This document shows, piece after piece, positions 20,470 through 30,709 of a stretch of DNA of 53,857 nt (the first letter of the stretch is position 1; every line of letters starts with the position of its first letter). Below the pieces are notes generated by a model. It had not been told where the DNA came from. It did no database searches and was given only the letters and a program-made list of their open reading frames with translations. The DNA is from Gnetum montanum (Eukaryota; Streptophyta; Gnetopsida; Gnetales; Gnetaceae). Made by a program: the position numbers and the translations under genes. The stretch covers positions 1,222,554-1,276,410 of the forward strand of contig MNCI01029622.1 of NCBI GenBank assembly GCA_015680685.1, given 5' to 3'.

Positions 20470-21729
20470 TCATTTTAGTTGTTTCTTGATTTTCTTCATT
20501 TTTTTGTCAGGGAGTGTATCGACCGGTATGATTTTGTATTCTCCGTCTCCTTCGCTGATCATGTTGAATGGCAATTCAGTCCAGAAGACGTCCGTTAGAA
20601 TGTATTCGGTATCGATACCATTAGGTGCTTTGATGTCGGTCGTTGTTTCTGTGTTGGTTTTTTCATGAGGTGACACGTGTACAGTGTTAAACGCAGGTAT
20701 TTCAGCTTCAGGGTCTTGTCCCGTATTCCAAGGTTCACTACCCTCCAGTTGCGTTTTGTTTGAGTCCTTTTGGCCAGGCTTGTCGAGTTCAACCTCGGAG
20801 CCTCGGTCCTCGTCTGTGTGCGATGAAATGAGGGGAGAGGCTGCTTCCCCATGTATGATGATTTCACCACCCTCGTAGGGTAGGTGAATCTCCTGATGTA
20901 TAGGGGAGGACACAGCTCTCAGTTGGGCTAGCCAGGGCCTTCCTAATATTAGGTTGAATCCTGGCATTTCATCGACGACAAGGAAGTCAGTGGATGTGGG
21001 GAACTGGTCTCCCGCTACAAAGTCTAGGGTTATTGTGCACTTGACTAGTACGCATGACCCGCTGAAGGACTTTAAGCATGTGGTTGTCATAGGTTTGATT
21101 AGGTCAGTGAGCCCCAGTTGTTCAATGATAGGATATGGTACAACGTTGGTAGCTGCCCCATCATCTACGTGGACCCTATGTATCTTGAACTGGTTTACGT
21201 GTATGGTTATGAACATAGGGATTGTTGTGGTCTCACCTGTCTTTTTGTCAACTTTGATGCTATCATCGTGGAAGCTCAAGGGCTTAGGACTGACCCTGTG
21301 AGATGGATACATTATCGCATGGATGGCGGGTTCGTTGGGGGGCAAGTCCTCACTAACCGGGATCAATGTGAGCATGTACACCAGAGCTTCCCAATGAGTC
21401 TGGGATGTTAAGACAAAGTCATACAAGCTTAACGAGGTGTTTTTCTGTTTTAGGGCTTGAGTAACTTGTGTCAGGGCCATTGCAAAATCTCTACTATCAG
21501 GGACGTTTTTATTAGCAGTGACTGGGTCCATTGGACCCAATAGTTTTATTTCGCATTTTGGTGGTTTGTCTTTATTGTTAGGACCTGCCGTTTTATATAG
21601 TTCTTGTGTTTCGGATGACTCACCGTTGCTGTCCGTGTTCGGTCGACCGTTGGATGATGACATGGGCATAGAGTTAAGTGGAGTTGGTTTGGGTGGTCCC
21701 ATGGCTAGCCGTTGGCGTTCCTTCTCCAT
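20470..21729 (-). pseudogene. B protease region of the gag-protease frame
   Basis: Open for 419 codons. Residues 80-130 form a segment conserved in all four elements (QALKQKNTSLSLYDFVLTSQ). The aspartic protease core follows: HVDDGAATNVVPYPII (DDG at residues 189-191) and NLILGRPWL (259-267). The usual family motif is D-S/T-G, so DDG is unusual, yet C, D and G share it. The C-terminal tail ends IKKQLK; C and D end in similar IKRQL/IKKQL tails. The frame stops there: RT is not fused to protease. This part is uninterrupted, but the gag before it has stops. Confidence 0.85.
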
Positions 21730-24606
21730 GCGCTCACGTGTAAGTCTGTCTACTAGGCATTCTCATGTGTTATGCGGAGGTGAAGTTGGCCTCGTAGCCT
21801 GGGATTGCCCTGGGACCTTTACAACGTATGGAGCTAGACGGGGTTGCGGGTGGACGGTCGGATATGACTGGGCAGGAGTCTATCCAAGTATCCTGATGAT
21901 GTATGGGGTTGGTCTTGGCGGAGGTTGGACCTCTATCATGGCAACAACGGGTGGCACTCAGACTACGAAAGGGGTAGGCCGAGCATGAAGGGTTGGTGTA
22001 TCTTTGGGATTGACCGGAGGGACGTGCACCACATATGCTTTTTGGCGCATCGTGATGTTGGGGGCGGGTACAGTCGGGGGCACTCGGACTACGTATGGCA
22101 GCTGTGGGGCGTGGGATGGTTGAGATGTGGGTGCGGACTCAGCGGGAGGAATCTGAACTATGAACGGCTTGCCAAGTGTTTCGTGTTTATTTTTGGGGTA
22201 GATGCTGTTGATGCAGGGTGTGTCGGAACTATCGTCACAATAGATTGCGTCAATTACATACGCTGCCTCTTTAGTGTTCAGGGGGTCTTTGTACACCCCC
22301 ATGGTTTGGTTTTGCGGCTGGATGGGGTTAGCCCCATCGAAAGTGATTTTGCCATCATCAATCATCCACTGGATGTCCTACTTCAGGGTGAAGCAGTAAT
22401 CTGTTCTGTGCCCATTGCGTTGATGGTAGTCGCAGAAGTGATCCATCCTGAACCCTTTGGGCACGGGCGGCTCATCCGGCGTTGCTAGGCTCGGGTTCTG
22501 TATGAGTTGGCAGAATTGTTCATGCCTTTGGATGGCCACAAGGGATAATTGCTTATGTTGCATCAACCCAGCCTCTAAGAGTTGGTCAAAGAGCTGGGAC
22601 AGTTTCATTGGTAAAGGCGTGTACTGAGAGGGTTCCTTCCTCTCGAAATTACATGCACGGTTCGTTGGGTTCTGTGATGATTACTCTGGGGTTGTTGTGG
22701 GAGCGGGCTTATAGTAGTTAGTGGTGGTTGCGGGCGGTCTTTGTTGATGTGTGGTATTTGTTTGCTGGGTTCCCGCTATTGCTGCTATAGTTGTCTTGGC
22801 CTTCTCTTTATCCTTTTTAGTATGTTGATTTTTGAAGGCCAAGTATGCCGGGTCATGGCTGTTTTGAGTCGCGGCCTCTATGTTTCTAATCTGTAAAAAT
22901 GCCTGATTCACATCACGTGCGTTGAGGTAATAAAGTTTGGACTTAAAGAAATCGTTGATAGCCCCCTTCAAAATTGTAAGCAAATAGGTTGGAGAGATTG
23001 GTTCATGCAGCTCGTTGACAGCCGCACTCCATCTCTGAATAAACTTCTGCACAGGTTCAAGCGGTGCTTGCTTGATCTGCATGAGGCTATCCAGCGTGGC
23101 CTTGGGTTTCATGTTGTACTTGAACCGGGTCACAAACTGGCGTAAAAGATCGTCCAAAGAGAAAATAGAGTTCCTAGGCACGGCCCAGTACCAGTCGAGT
23201 GCTCTCCCTGCGAGAGACATGGGAAATACTCGGAGGATGGAGTGGGGCCAAGCTTGGAGCAGCGCGCATTCTAGCCGGAATGTTATAAGGTGCACATTGG
23301 GATTGGTCTCCCCATTGTACTTGGTTAATGTGGGCAAGGGGACACCTTTAGGTAAGGTTAGAGCTGGGATCGAAGAGCTGATAGGGTCATCGTTGTAGAA
23401 ATCCACTACCTTTAACTCTCCCTCAGTGGCCGTTTTGAGGCGTTTTACCTCTTCAGTAAGCTCTTGCATTATCCTTTTGGTGTCTGCCTAGTCTTGGGCG
23501 CTCGGTGATGCGGCGGCTTGGGGTTGCGGTATACTGTACAAGCTAGATTGTTGCGTGTTAGGTTGAAGGGCTGAAAGTTGCACGGTCGGTGGTTGGGCTT
23601 GCGGAAAATTCACAGTGGGCGGTGCTAAGGATGACATGTTATAGGGAAAATGTTGTTGTTGTTGTTGCTGCAGCTGGGGTTGTGCTTGGGGCACATTTGC
23701 TGGTGGGACTGTGTGGGGTGGTGCGTGGTGATGGGGGACCTAGTGCGGCGGCGTTCCTTTTGCCGGCCATTGCCCCGCCACGTTATGGGCGGGGACTCCC
23801 TGTTGGGTCACGGCTATTTGGGGAACTGTATGTGCTTGGACGTGTGGTATAAAGTGGGCAGATGTGGATGCCGGAATCACGTGTGGCATCCCTATCACCC
23901 TTGGTGGGAGTGTTGCCCCCAGGTTATCGAAAGGTGGCGGCACTTGTGAGGATGGGCCCGCCGCGGCTGTGGGGATGAGCGCGAGTGGGAAGGTGTTGGG
24001 TTGGTGATCACTCGGAAAAGGGACATGGACTAGTACTGCTATTTCCGGTGGTGGCTATTGAGCCTAGACGAATCTAAGGTGTTGCAAGGGCATGAGTTCC
24101 CCTATGCCAGGATGGAAGATGGGGTTGACCTGTGCTTGAGGGCTTAAGGTATGGTACAACTCTCCTTGCTCGAATTGAGTGGAAAATCCATCCTCATCCT
24201 CCAGTTGGGGCTCCAGTTGGGGCTCCAGTGTGGGCTGGTCCAACGAATTGTTCCTTTGAAGGAGGAGTTGTGTGATGAGTTCCGAATATTGTTCAGGAAC
24301 GGGAATTACGTCGTATGGGGAAGGGATGAACTCTTGTCCCCCCCTGTAATACAGCTCAAAATGCCACTTCACCTTCAGTTCAGCTTGATCAACAGCCAGG
24401 TCAGCTTGTATCTTAATACAGATAAAATTATATTGATCCTGGGTGATAATGTTGGAGGCTAGATCTCTCCCCTATAACCTTAGAGACCGGTGGGGCCCCA
24501 TGGTGGGTTGCGCTCCCGGGTGTTGTGGTACAGGCTGTTGGAAGGCAGTGAGGTCCATGGGGGCGGTGGTGTGAGCGGGGACAACGGTGTTGTTAACAGG
24601 GTTCAT
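21730..24606 (-). pseudogene. B gag
   Basis: Likely start ATG at 24606 (MNPVNNTVVPAHTT), comparable with D's start. N-terminal block ITQDQYNFICIKIQADLA, then YYRGGQEFIPSPYDVIP, a proline- and glutamine-rich linker, a coiled segment MQELTEEVKRLK (23469) and the gag capsid domain LTKYNGETNPNVHLITFR...GRALDWYWAVPRNSIFSLDDLL (about 23330-23140). CDYHQRNGHRTDYC near 22430 replaces a CCHC knuckle. The linker to protease repeats PFIVQIPP, PYVVRVPP and AYVVHVPP. All open segments are in the same frame as protease; at least seven in-frame stops and no frameshift are seen. Confidence 0.88.
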
Positions 24607-25315
24607 GATGCTATGTCATGGATAGGAGTAAGTCTGGAAAGGCGGAGTTGCTTTGTAATGTGGCGTGCAATGTATACGCTTCAAAGGACAGCGTATGGTA
24701 TCAGCGTATACAACGTATATAACGTGTGCAGTGTATACAGCGTATATGGGCAGCGTAGACGCTGGAAAGCGTATAAGGCGCAGGATGAGTCAGCGTAAAG
24801 TGGAACAGCGTAAAATAAGAGCGTAAGACAGGGAGCAGCATACAGTGTAAAAGAGGTGATCAGCGTAACACAAGAATGTAAGATAAGTTGTAGCGTAAAT
24901 GACCACTTAGCGTAAAACTGGTGTTTAGCGTAAAACAGACAAACGTGACAAACTCAGCGTAAACACAAGCTCAGCGTAAAACAGGCCAAAGCATAAAATA
25001 GAAGATAGTGCGAAACAGGTGAGCGTACAATGGGTTGCAGCGTAAACAATTTGCAGCGTAAAATTCATAGCATAAACAGTTCACAGTATGAAATGGGCTC
25101 AGCGTAAAGGCCGACTCCGACGTAAAGGCAGGTGCGGAAAACAGGTTGCAGCGTTAACAGTAGAGCGTAAAACAGATGAATGTAAAACAAAGATGTAGGA
25201 GAGCAAGTTTTTAAGAACGTAAACGTTGTGCAGCGTATACGCTGGACAATTGCGGGTTGGGTTTTTGGACTGGACAGCATAAACTATGGGAAAGTTGCAG
25301 ACAACGGTTTTAGGG
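24607..25315 (-). other. B 5' leader with agcgtaaa word repeats
   Basis: No gene. Between 24670 and 25240 the plus strand carries about twenty copies of agcgtaaa/agcgtata words, including the palindromic form in cagcgtatac. G has a similar leader, with its word arranged in tandem. C's leader (33224-33650) has the gtgagct/catgagt version. Confidence 0.55.
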
Positions 25316-25333
25316 GCCCTCCTTCTAGCGCCA
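25316..25333 (-). promoter_or_regulatory. Primer-binding site of B
   Basis: TGGCGCTAGAAGGAGGGC on the minus strand, five bases from the LTR end. It begins TGG, complementary to a tRNA CCA end. C, D and G have versions of the same site. I cannot name the tRNA without a search. Confidence 0.75.
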
Positions 25334-25338
25334 GTTTT

Positions 25339-26492
25339 TGTACTGCCTGAAATCGTCGGTCTCCAGCTGGAAGGGAAAACGAAGGCCGTGGGATCGCGGG
25401 ATGGGTACAGAAGACCCTGCCTTCGCTTGAGGGCGAGCTGGAATGCAACGGAGGCAGAGTACCTTGGGTGGTCTGCACAAGGATCAGACAAGGATTTCCC
25501 CGCGCATACGCAAAATGCTATATGCTGGGTTATGCGTAAACGGCGTGCAAGCATAAACAAAGTGCAAAACAGATGCAAATGGAGCGTGAGCATGAACAGG
25601 CGTAAACGATGCGTGGGCCAAATTGATGTAAAACTGTAAAATAATTTATGCAGCAAATGAAACAATGGTATTACAGAATCAAAGTACAGTGCACCGGTCT
25701 AACGCAGTTGTGTGGGAACACAAGGTAGATGAAAAGCCCCGGCGTACACAAGGATGACTCGGTCGGTTTGCAGGGCTAGCGGAGTGTAAGAGACTAATCC
25801 GTAGTGTCTAGGGCTTCCCAGTGTAAGAAGGTTTTCTGCTCTTTTGCGCAGCGTAAATGTTCTCTAGTCTCCTCCGGGATTTTTGCCAACCCTCTGGTGA
25901 AAGTGGGAAATGGGGGTTTTATACAGGTTGTTACGCTAGACTCGGGATGGGAGACATGTGGGGCGTTGACCGGGTGCATACACTTTACAAATATACAAAA
26001 TGTTACAACTACTGGGCATATACGCCGCATCAGGTCGGCGTATACGCTGGGCGTATACGCTGAAGATGCTGGTCGTGAATTGGGTGGAGATGCGGAGCGC
26101 TGGGCGTATACGCTGGTGAATGTTGGGCGTACACGCCAGGCATATATGCCTAAGGATGTCCCCTTGCTTCAATCCTTGCTCTTCGGTGTTATCTTCATGC
26201 TGTCATTGGAGATTTTTTCGTTGAGCGTGTGCATCTGCAGTACCTGGGCATGTACGCCGGAGAGCCGGGCGTATACGCTGGAGTGCCAGGCGTATACGCT
26301 AGACATATACGCTGGAATGCTAGGCGTATACGCTGTATGTGTGATCTTGGCGTATACGCTGAAGTGTATACGCTGGCACCATGTTCTTAGCAAAAACTAA
26401 GTGTTGCGATCATGCAGCCGGCATCGTTCGTGAGTTCCAGGGTCCTGTTTGGTGTCAGACAAGTACTAAACTCCGAATTTTGTGGTGTTTCA
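25339..26492 (-). repeat. 5' LTR of B (1154 bp)
   Basis: From TGTACTGCC to GGTGTTTCA, flanked on the right by the target copy CTCTC (26493-26497). TATA box at 25917-25923 (minus-strand TATAAAA). Words GCGTATACGC and variants fill 26010-26370, upstream of the TATA box in sense orientation, where U3 control elements lie. Confidence 0.92.
25917..25923 (-). promoter_or_regulatory. TATA box of B 5' LTR
   Basis: TATAAAACCCCC on the minus strand, conserved in LTR A, both B LTRs and both G LTRs. It is expected to drive the genomic RNA of B. Confidence 0.6.
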
Positions 26493-26503
26493 CTCTCTTC
26501 CAG

Positions 26504-28860
26504 GCATGAGCATTCCCCAAATCTCTTTCTCATGGAAGGAACCTTGGGATTGAGTCTACGCGTGTCATGCATGCAATTTTAGAGATAGGCATGCACTACA
26601 ACTGGGCATAGTTTCTTGTATCTAGTTTTCATGGGGAGATCATCAGGTTACATTCAAACATCCATGATAAATTCCATTTTATATTTGCTTTCATCGTAGG
26701 GTACCTACATAGGTTTGTTGAGTTTCTAGTAGTTTATGATGATAATCGCTATATTTTGAGGGATCGTTCACAACTGTCCCACCATTGGATTCACCATTTT
26801 TTAGCATCACTAGATCCCAAGACCCACCAGAAGATTTTGAGAAATCAATATCAGTTACTAGTGGAGGTACGGCAAGCCGTTCCCATCATTCCCATGATAG
26901 CTTGGGATTGGAATCGCCTATGCTGTGCACGTCTATTAAAAGGGCTAAATGTTTGATTGGTGAGACAATTGGGAAGTCCAAGACAAAGGTGAAGAGGAAT
27001 GAATGCCCAAAGGAGCCTGCTCTAGATGTGATACCACCCAAGAGCAAAGAAGATTCGGTTTGTATTGCCAGTGGAGGGTAAGTAGTTTATTGTTATATAT
27101 TTATTATTATTATTATTTTGTTGTTGTTATTGACCTATATGTTATATATACCTTGTTATACTAACTCTAAGATTCTAGAATTATTAGAGGAAAGTCCTAA
27201 GAGAGAGAGAGAGGCTTTGGCCCCCATGGTTGATCCTGAAGTGGTTGTCACAAGGTCGGAGGAAGCGGCGAAGGAAAGAGAAGAAACAATCGAAGAAGCT
27301 CCCACCTTGGAAGAAGAAGATGTGACAAACATCATGGGGAAAAAACTTAAGAAAGCTTTGGATGCACTTAGGCACTCCAGTGATGAAAGAGGTGTCTTCG
27401 ATGGCTTCTTCAATGGATCTTTGCAGCGTGGCGATCCACCCAAGCTAAACAACAAAGGGCTTTTTGGTATGTTCGTTTTAGCTTAATCCATGTTTTTGTA
27501 CCCTTTAATTCTCATGTTTTTTTCTTGATTATCTTAATTATCTCTAGCATCAGAGGTAGATGCTGAGATTTCTGAGGCACATACATCTCAGGCAGAGGTG
27601 TTAGGATCACAAATTTCGATTGAGGTGACCTCCACTACTTATCATACACCAACTGACTAGCTAAGACCATGGCTTGAGATGCCTAGTAATATATACTTTG
27701 TTAAAGGCATTGTTAATGATGTGGTTGCTCGCCTACAAGAAGCTCATCCAAAACTAGGTATGTGTGTATTATGTATTACGCTAAGTGTCTGGGTTTATTG
27801 TGTTTCTTTGCATTCATTATTGATTATAGCTAATTCATATGTGTGGTACTTACACCTGCAGGTGCCAAGCTCCAGTGGGATCCTTCTAAAGATACTCACA
27901 TTGATGCCCTCCATGAATTGCCAAGGAATATAGAGCAAGTCTCTAGGAATCTGTACAATGCAGTTTCTGGTTGCGTCGTACAGAACGCCAAGTGACTTTG
28001 GACTTGTAGGTGTTTGGTTGAGTATCTATGGGACAAGGTGCATTCATTGAAGGAAGCACTAGCATAGGAGAGAGAGGAGAAAAATGATCTCCACTCCCGT
28101 TATGATTTTGCTGTTGCTAAGCTTTCTAGTGATAGCACTTGGCACACATCTAAAATCACCTATGCACGTTACTGGACAATCTTGGATAACAAAGTGAAGG
28201 TGACACAAGACTTAGTAGAACAAAGAGCACAGATGGATTTGTTGAATAGGAAATGTCATGATTATAAGTCCTTTGCTGCTAAAGTATGGAAATGGAGCCA
28301 AGACCAAAAGGACCACAAACATCAATATAAGAAATGGTTAAAGGAGGAGTGAGTTGAACATCGCCGGATGGAGATGTTCATCAATGGGTTAGGCTTGTAG
28401 CCTGCTTATGACAAGTTCACCGAGTGTACCAAGGTGGAGGGATCTCCCAAGAGAACCATTACTACTGCCTTAAGGGAGGCTTCAATGGGCATGTTCTCTC
28501 TTGAGCATTCTACCTAGACTTTAGTGGACAAGGGTAAAACCTTGGCTAGCATTGATCTTGGCTTGGGGGAGGATTGGGAAAATGTGCCTAAGGAGGAGAT
28601 TCTATGGCATTTGGAGGCCTTCTTAGGGCCCTCCTTAATTGTGAGTGTTTTATTGTGGGATTTATTTTTGTATCATTTTGTTGTTTTCATTGTTAGTGTT
28701 ACTATTTTTCTTAGTTTTGCATTTATGATTTGCTTTACTACTCTTACATGTTTCTTTTGTTTTCTGTTTTCTGTTATAGGGACATGTTAATGATGGAGCT
28801 GGCCCCAGTGGAGTGAGAGTAGATGATGTAGAGGATCTTGGGGACCAGGCCCCTCCATGA
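26504..28860 (+). pseudogene. Antisense gene of element C, 3' part
   Basis: Continues from 12259 across B. The acceptor is ctctcttccag (ending 26503), split by the insertion. Recognisable exons: about 26504-27078 (frame change and stops; donor GGGTAAGTA), 27172-27466 (acidic, EEAPTLEEEDV; donor GTATGT), 27548-27757 (one stop; donor GTATGTG), 27862-28640 (helix-rich; five stops) and 28780-28860 (AGPSGV...QAPP, TGA). The last intron (28641-28779) is at the same place and phase as in B's gene. The many stops show decay after insertion, while splice sites remain readable. Confidence 0.62.
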
Positions 28861-29219
28861 GCTTATTGTTAATTAAACTTTAGCTATTAAATGTTTTGGA
28901 TTTTTGAGTGTTTGATGGAAACATATGGTTGACAAATGTAATAACATGAACCTAGTTATGGCATAATGTGTTGGAATTTTACTACCATATTGATGTACCA
29001 ATTTTTTTATTTTATATGTTTTCTCTTTTTATTTGATTTATCAAGTATTATCATGAACATATGCGTGTAGCTAAATGTAAAATGGGGGAACAAAATGTAA
29101 ATCTACACTTGTAAAAGAGGAAAGTAATGAGAAGGCATAGATCGAGACTACAACTTGTATTATTTAAACGAAAATTTGACATAACGTAGTGAATGTTTGT
29201 AAACTTATGATGTATTGAA
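28861..29219. other. C spacer beyond the antisense gene
   Basis: AT-rich. No coding sequence or repeat recognised apart from short A/T runs near 29000-29040. The 3' end of the antisense transcript would fall here. Confidence 0.4.
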
Positions 29220-29221
29220 TT

Positions 29222-29470
29222 CTAGTTTAAAGCCATTTCGGGCTATGCACATCAGTTTAAAGTCATGGTGGACTGTTGCATCCATTGTTAAATAAAGAAA
29301 GATTACTAGTTTTATGCCATAGTGTGCCAAAAGCAATAACAGTTTTAGAAAGCTTGTAAAAGGAATCGGCCATTTCTGACTATGGCTAGTTTAACGTCAT
29401 TGCAGACGTTCACTAGAAGTTTAACATCATATCGGATGATTGGTAGTTTAACATCATTCCAGATAACTAG
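29222..29470 (-). repeat. Stem-loop array after C gag-protease
   Basis: Six units headed by AGTTTA on the plus strand. Stems: AGCC/GGCT near 29230, AGTC/GACT near 29262, AACGTC/GACGTT near 29392 and CATC/GATG near 29423, each with a 5-6 base loop. Same position relative to the protease stop as in B, D and G. Confidence 0.85.
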
Positions 29471-29479
29471 TGATTCATT

Positions 29480-30709
29480 CTAGTTGTTGAGTTGCCTCTT
29501 AATCCTTTGTAGTTTAACTTGTGGGGTTGGGCATGTAAGTGTGATCTTATACTCACCTTCCCCTTCAATGGTGATGTCAAAGGGTAATTTTGACCAAGAG
29601 ACATAATTAGGAATGGCTCCTATGTTTGTGTTATCTGGTGCTTCCTCAATTTTAGTAGGATTGTGAGTTAACGTTAGGTTCATGTCTTGAAGTATGCTCA
29701 TAGTTTCTTTCTTAGGCTCAACGAACTCAGTTTCTGACTCTTGATCCACTCCAGGGTGTAAGGAAGTGAGCGATACTATTGTATCCCCATGTATGATGAT
29801 TTCATCACCTTTGTAAGGTAGCTGGATCTCCTGATGGATTGGTGAGGATACAACTCTAAGTTAAGCTAGCCAAGGACATCCTAGAATTAGATTAAATCCT
29901 AGCATCTCATCAACCACTACGAATTCAACTGATGTGGGGAATTGATCCCCGACTATGAAATTTAAGGTAGCCATACCTTTCGTCCCAACACAGGAACCAC
30001 TGAAGGATTTTAGGAAAGAGGTTGTTGTGGGCTGTATTTGTTCAGTAAGTTCCAGTTTTTTGATGATGGGAAAAGGTATTACGTTTGTCACTGCACCATC
30101 ATCGACATGCACCTTATGTATCTTGAAATGATTGACCTGTATCGTTATGAACATAGGGGCTATGGTGACTTCTCCTATTTTCTCATCTAGCTTAATGTCA
30201 TTAGCATGAAACTCTAGAGATGTGGTCTTTGATTCCTGAGGTTGTAGGGAAAATACTACATAAATGGATGGCTCATCCACAGGGTGGTCTTCACTAATAG
30301 AAATTGAGGTTAGCATCTGCACGAGAGCCTTCCAATGTACTAGTGAAGTCATTACTAGGACATACAAACTTAAAGAAGTATTGTTTTGTTTCAAGGCTTA
30401 TGTAACCTAGGTCAATGCACTTGCTAGGTCCTTACTATTTTGGGTACCCTTATCTATGGAGATTTGGTCCATTTGACCTAGCATTCGTATTTCTCGTGGA
30501 GGAATTTTTACATTGGTAACTAAGGATGCTAGGTTTGGGATACAACCCATGACATTATCTTCATTTTGATGACTTGTACTAGGCTCATTAAAGGATAGAC
30601 CCATGGGAATAGCGTTTAGTGGTGTGGGCTTTTTTGGTCCTAATTTGTGTTCATGGTTTTCTCTTTCTAGGTGCTCTCTTATTAGCCTATCGACAAGATG
30701 TTCTCGCAA
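29480..30709 (-). pseudogene. C protease region
   Basis: Conserved pre-protease segment with QNNTSLSLYVLVMTS (30394 onward). The protease motif HVDDGAVTNVIPFPII lies near 30110 and NLILGCPWLA near 29890 (usual GRPWL, so one arginine has become cysteine). A stop follows at 29863-29861; the tail 29749-29480 ends RIKRQLNN. All parts lie in one frame. In-frame stops at 30409-30407 and 29863-29861 inactivate it. Confidence 0.82.

Larger units (their letters stand above)
12337..26492 (-). mobile_element. Element B: complete Tat-type retrotransposon, 14156 bp
   Basis: Bounded by LTRs with TG...CA ends and the 5-bp target duplication CTCTC at 12332-12336 and 26493-26497. Order on the minus strand: 5' LTR, primer-binding site, leader, gag-protease (24606-20470), stem-loops, antisense gene (plus strand, 19044-19851), stem-loops, RT-RNase H-second RNase H-integrase (18432-14886), stem-loops, 3' region, polypurine tract, 3' LTR. 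The insertion split an intron of C's antisense gene at its pyrimidine tract. The two LTRs differ at roughly one base in ten over the first 200 bases compared, mostly transitions, so it is not recent. Confidence 0.93.

Noticed and set aside
21518-22488. Long plus-strand frames opposite B gag-protease
   Set aside because: Shadows of the real minus-strand frame; no homology seen and they do not match the antisense gene.
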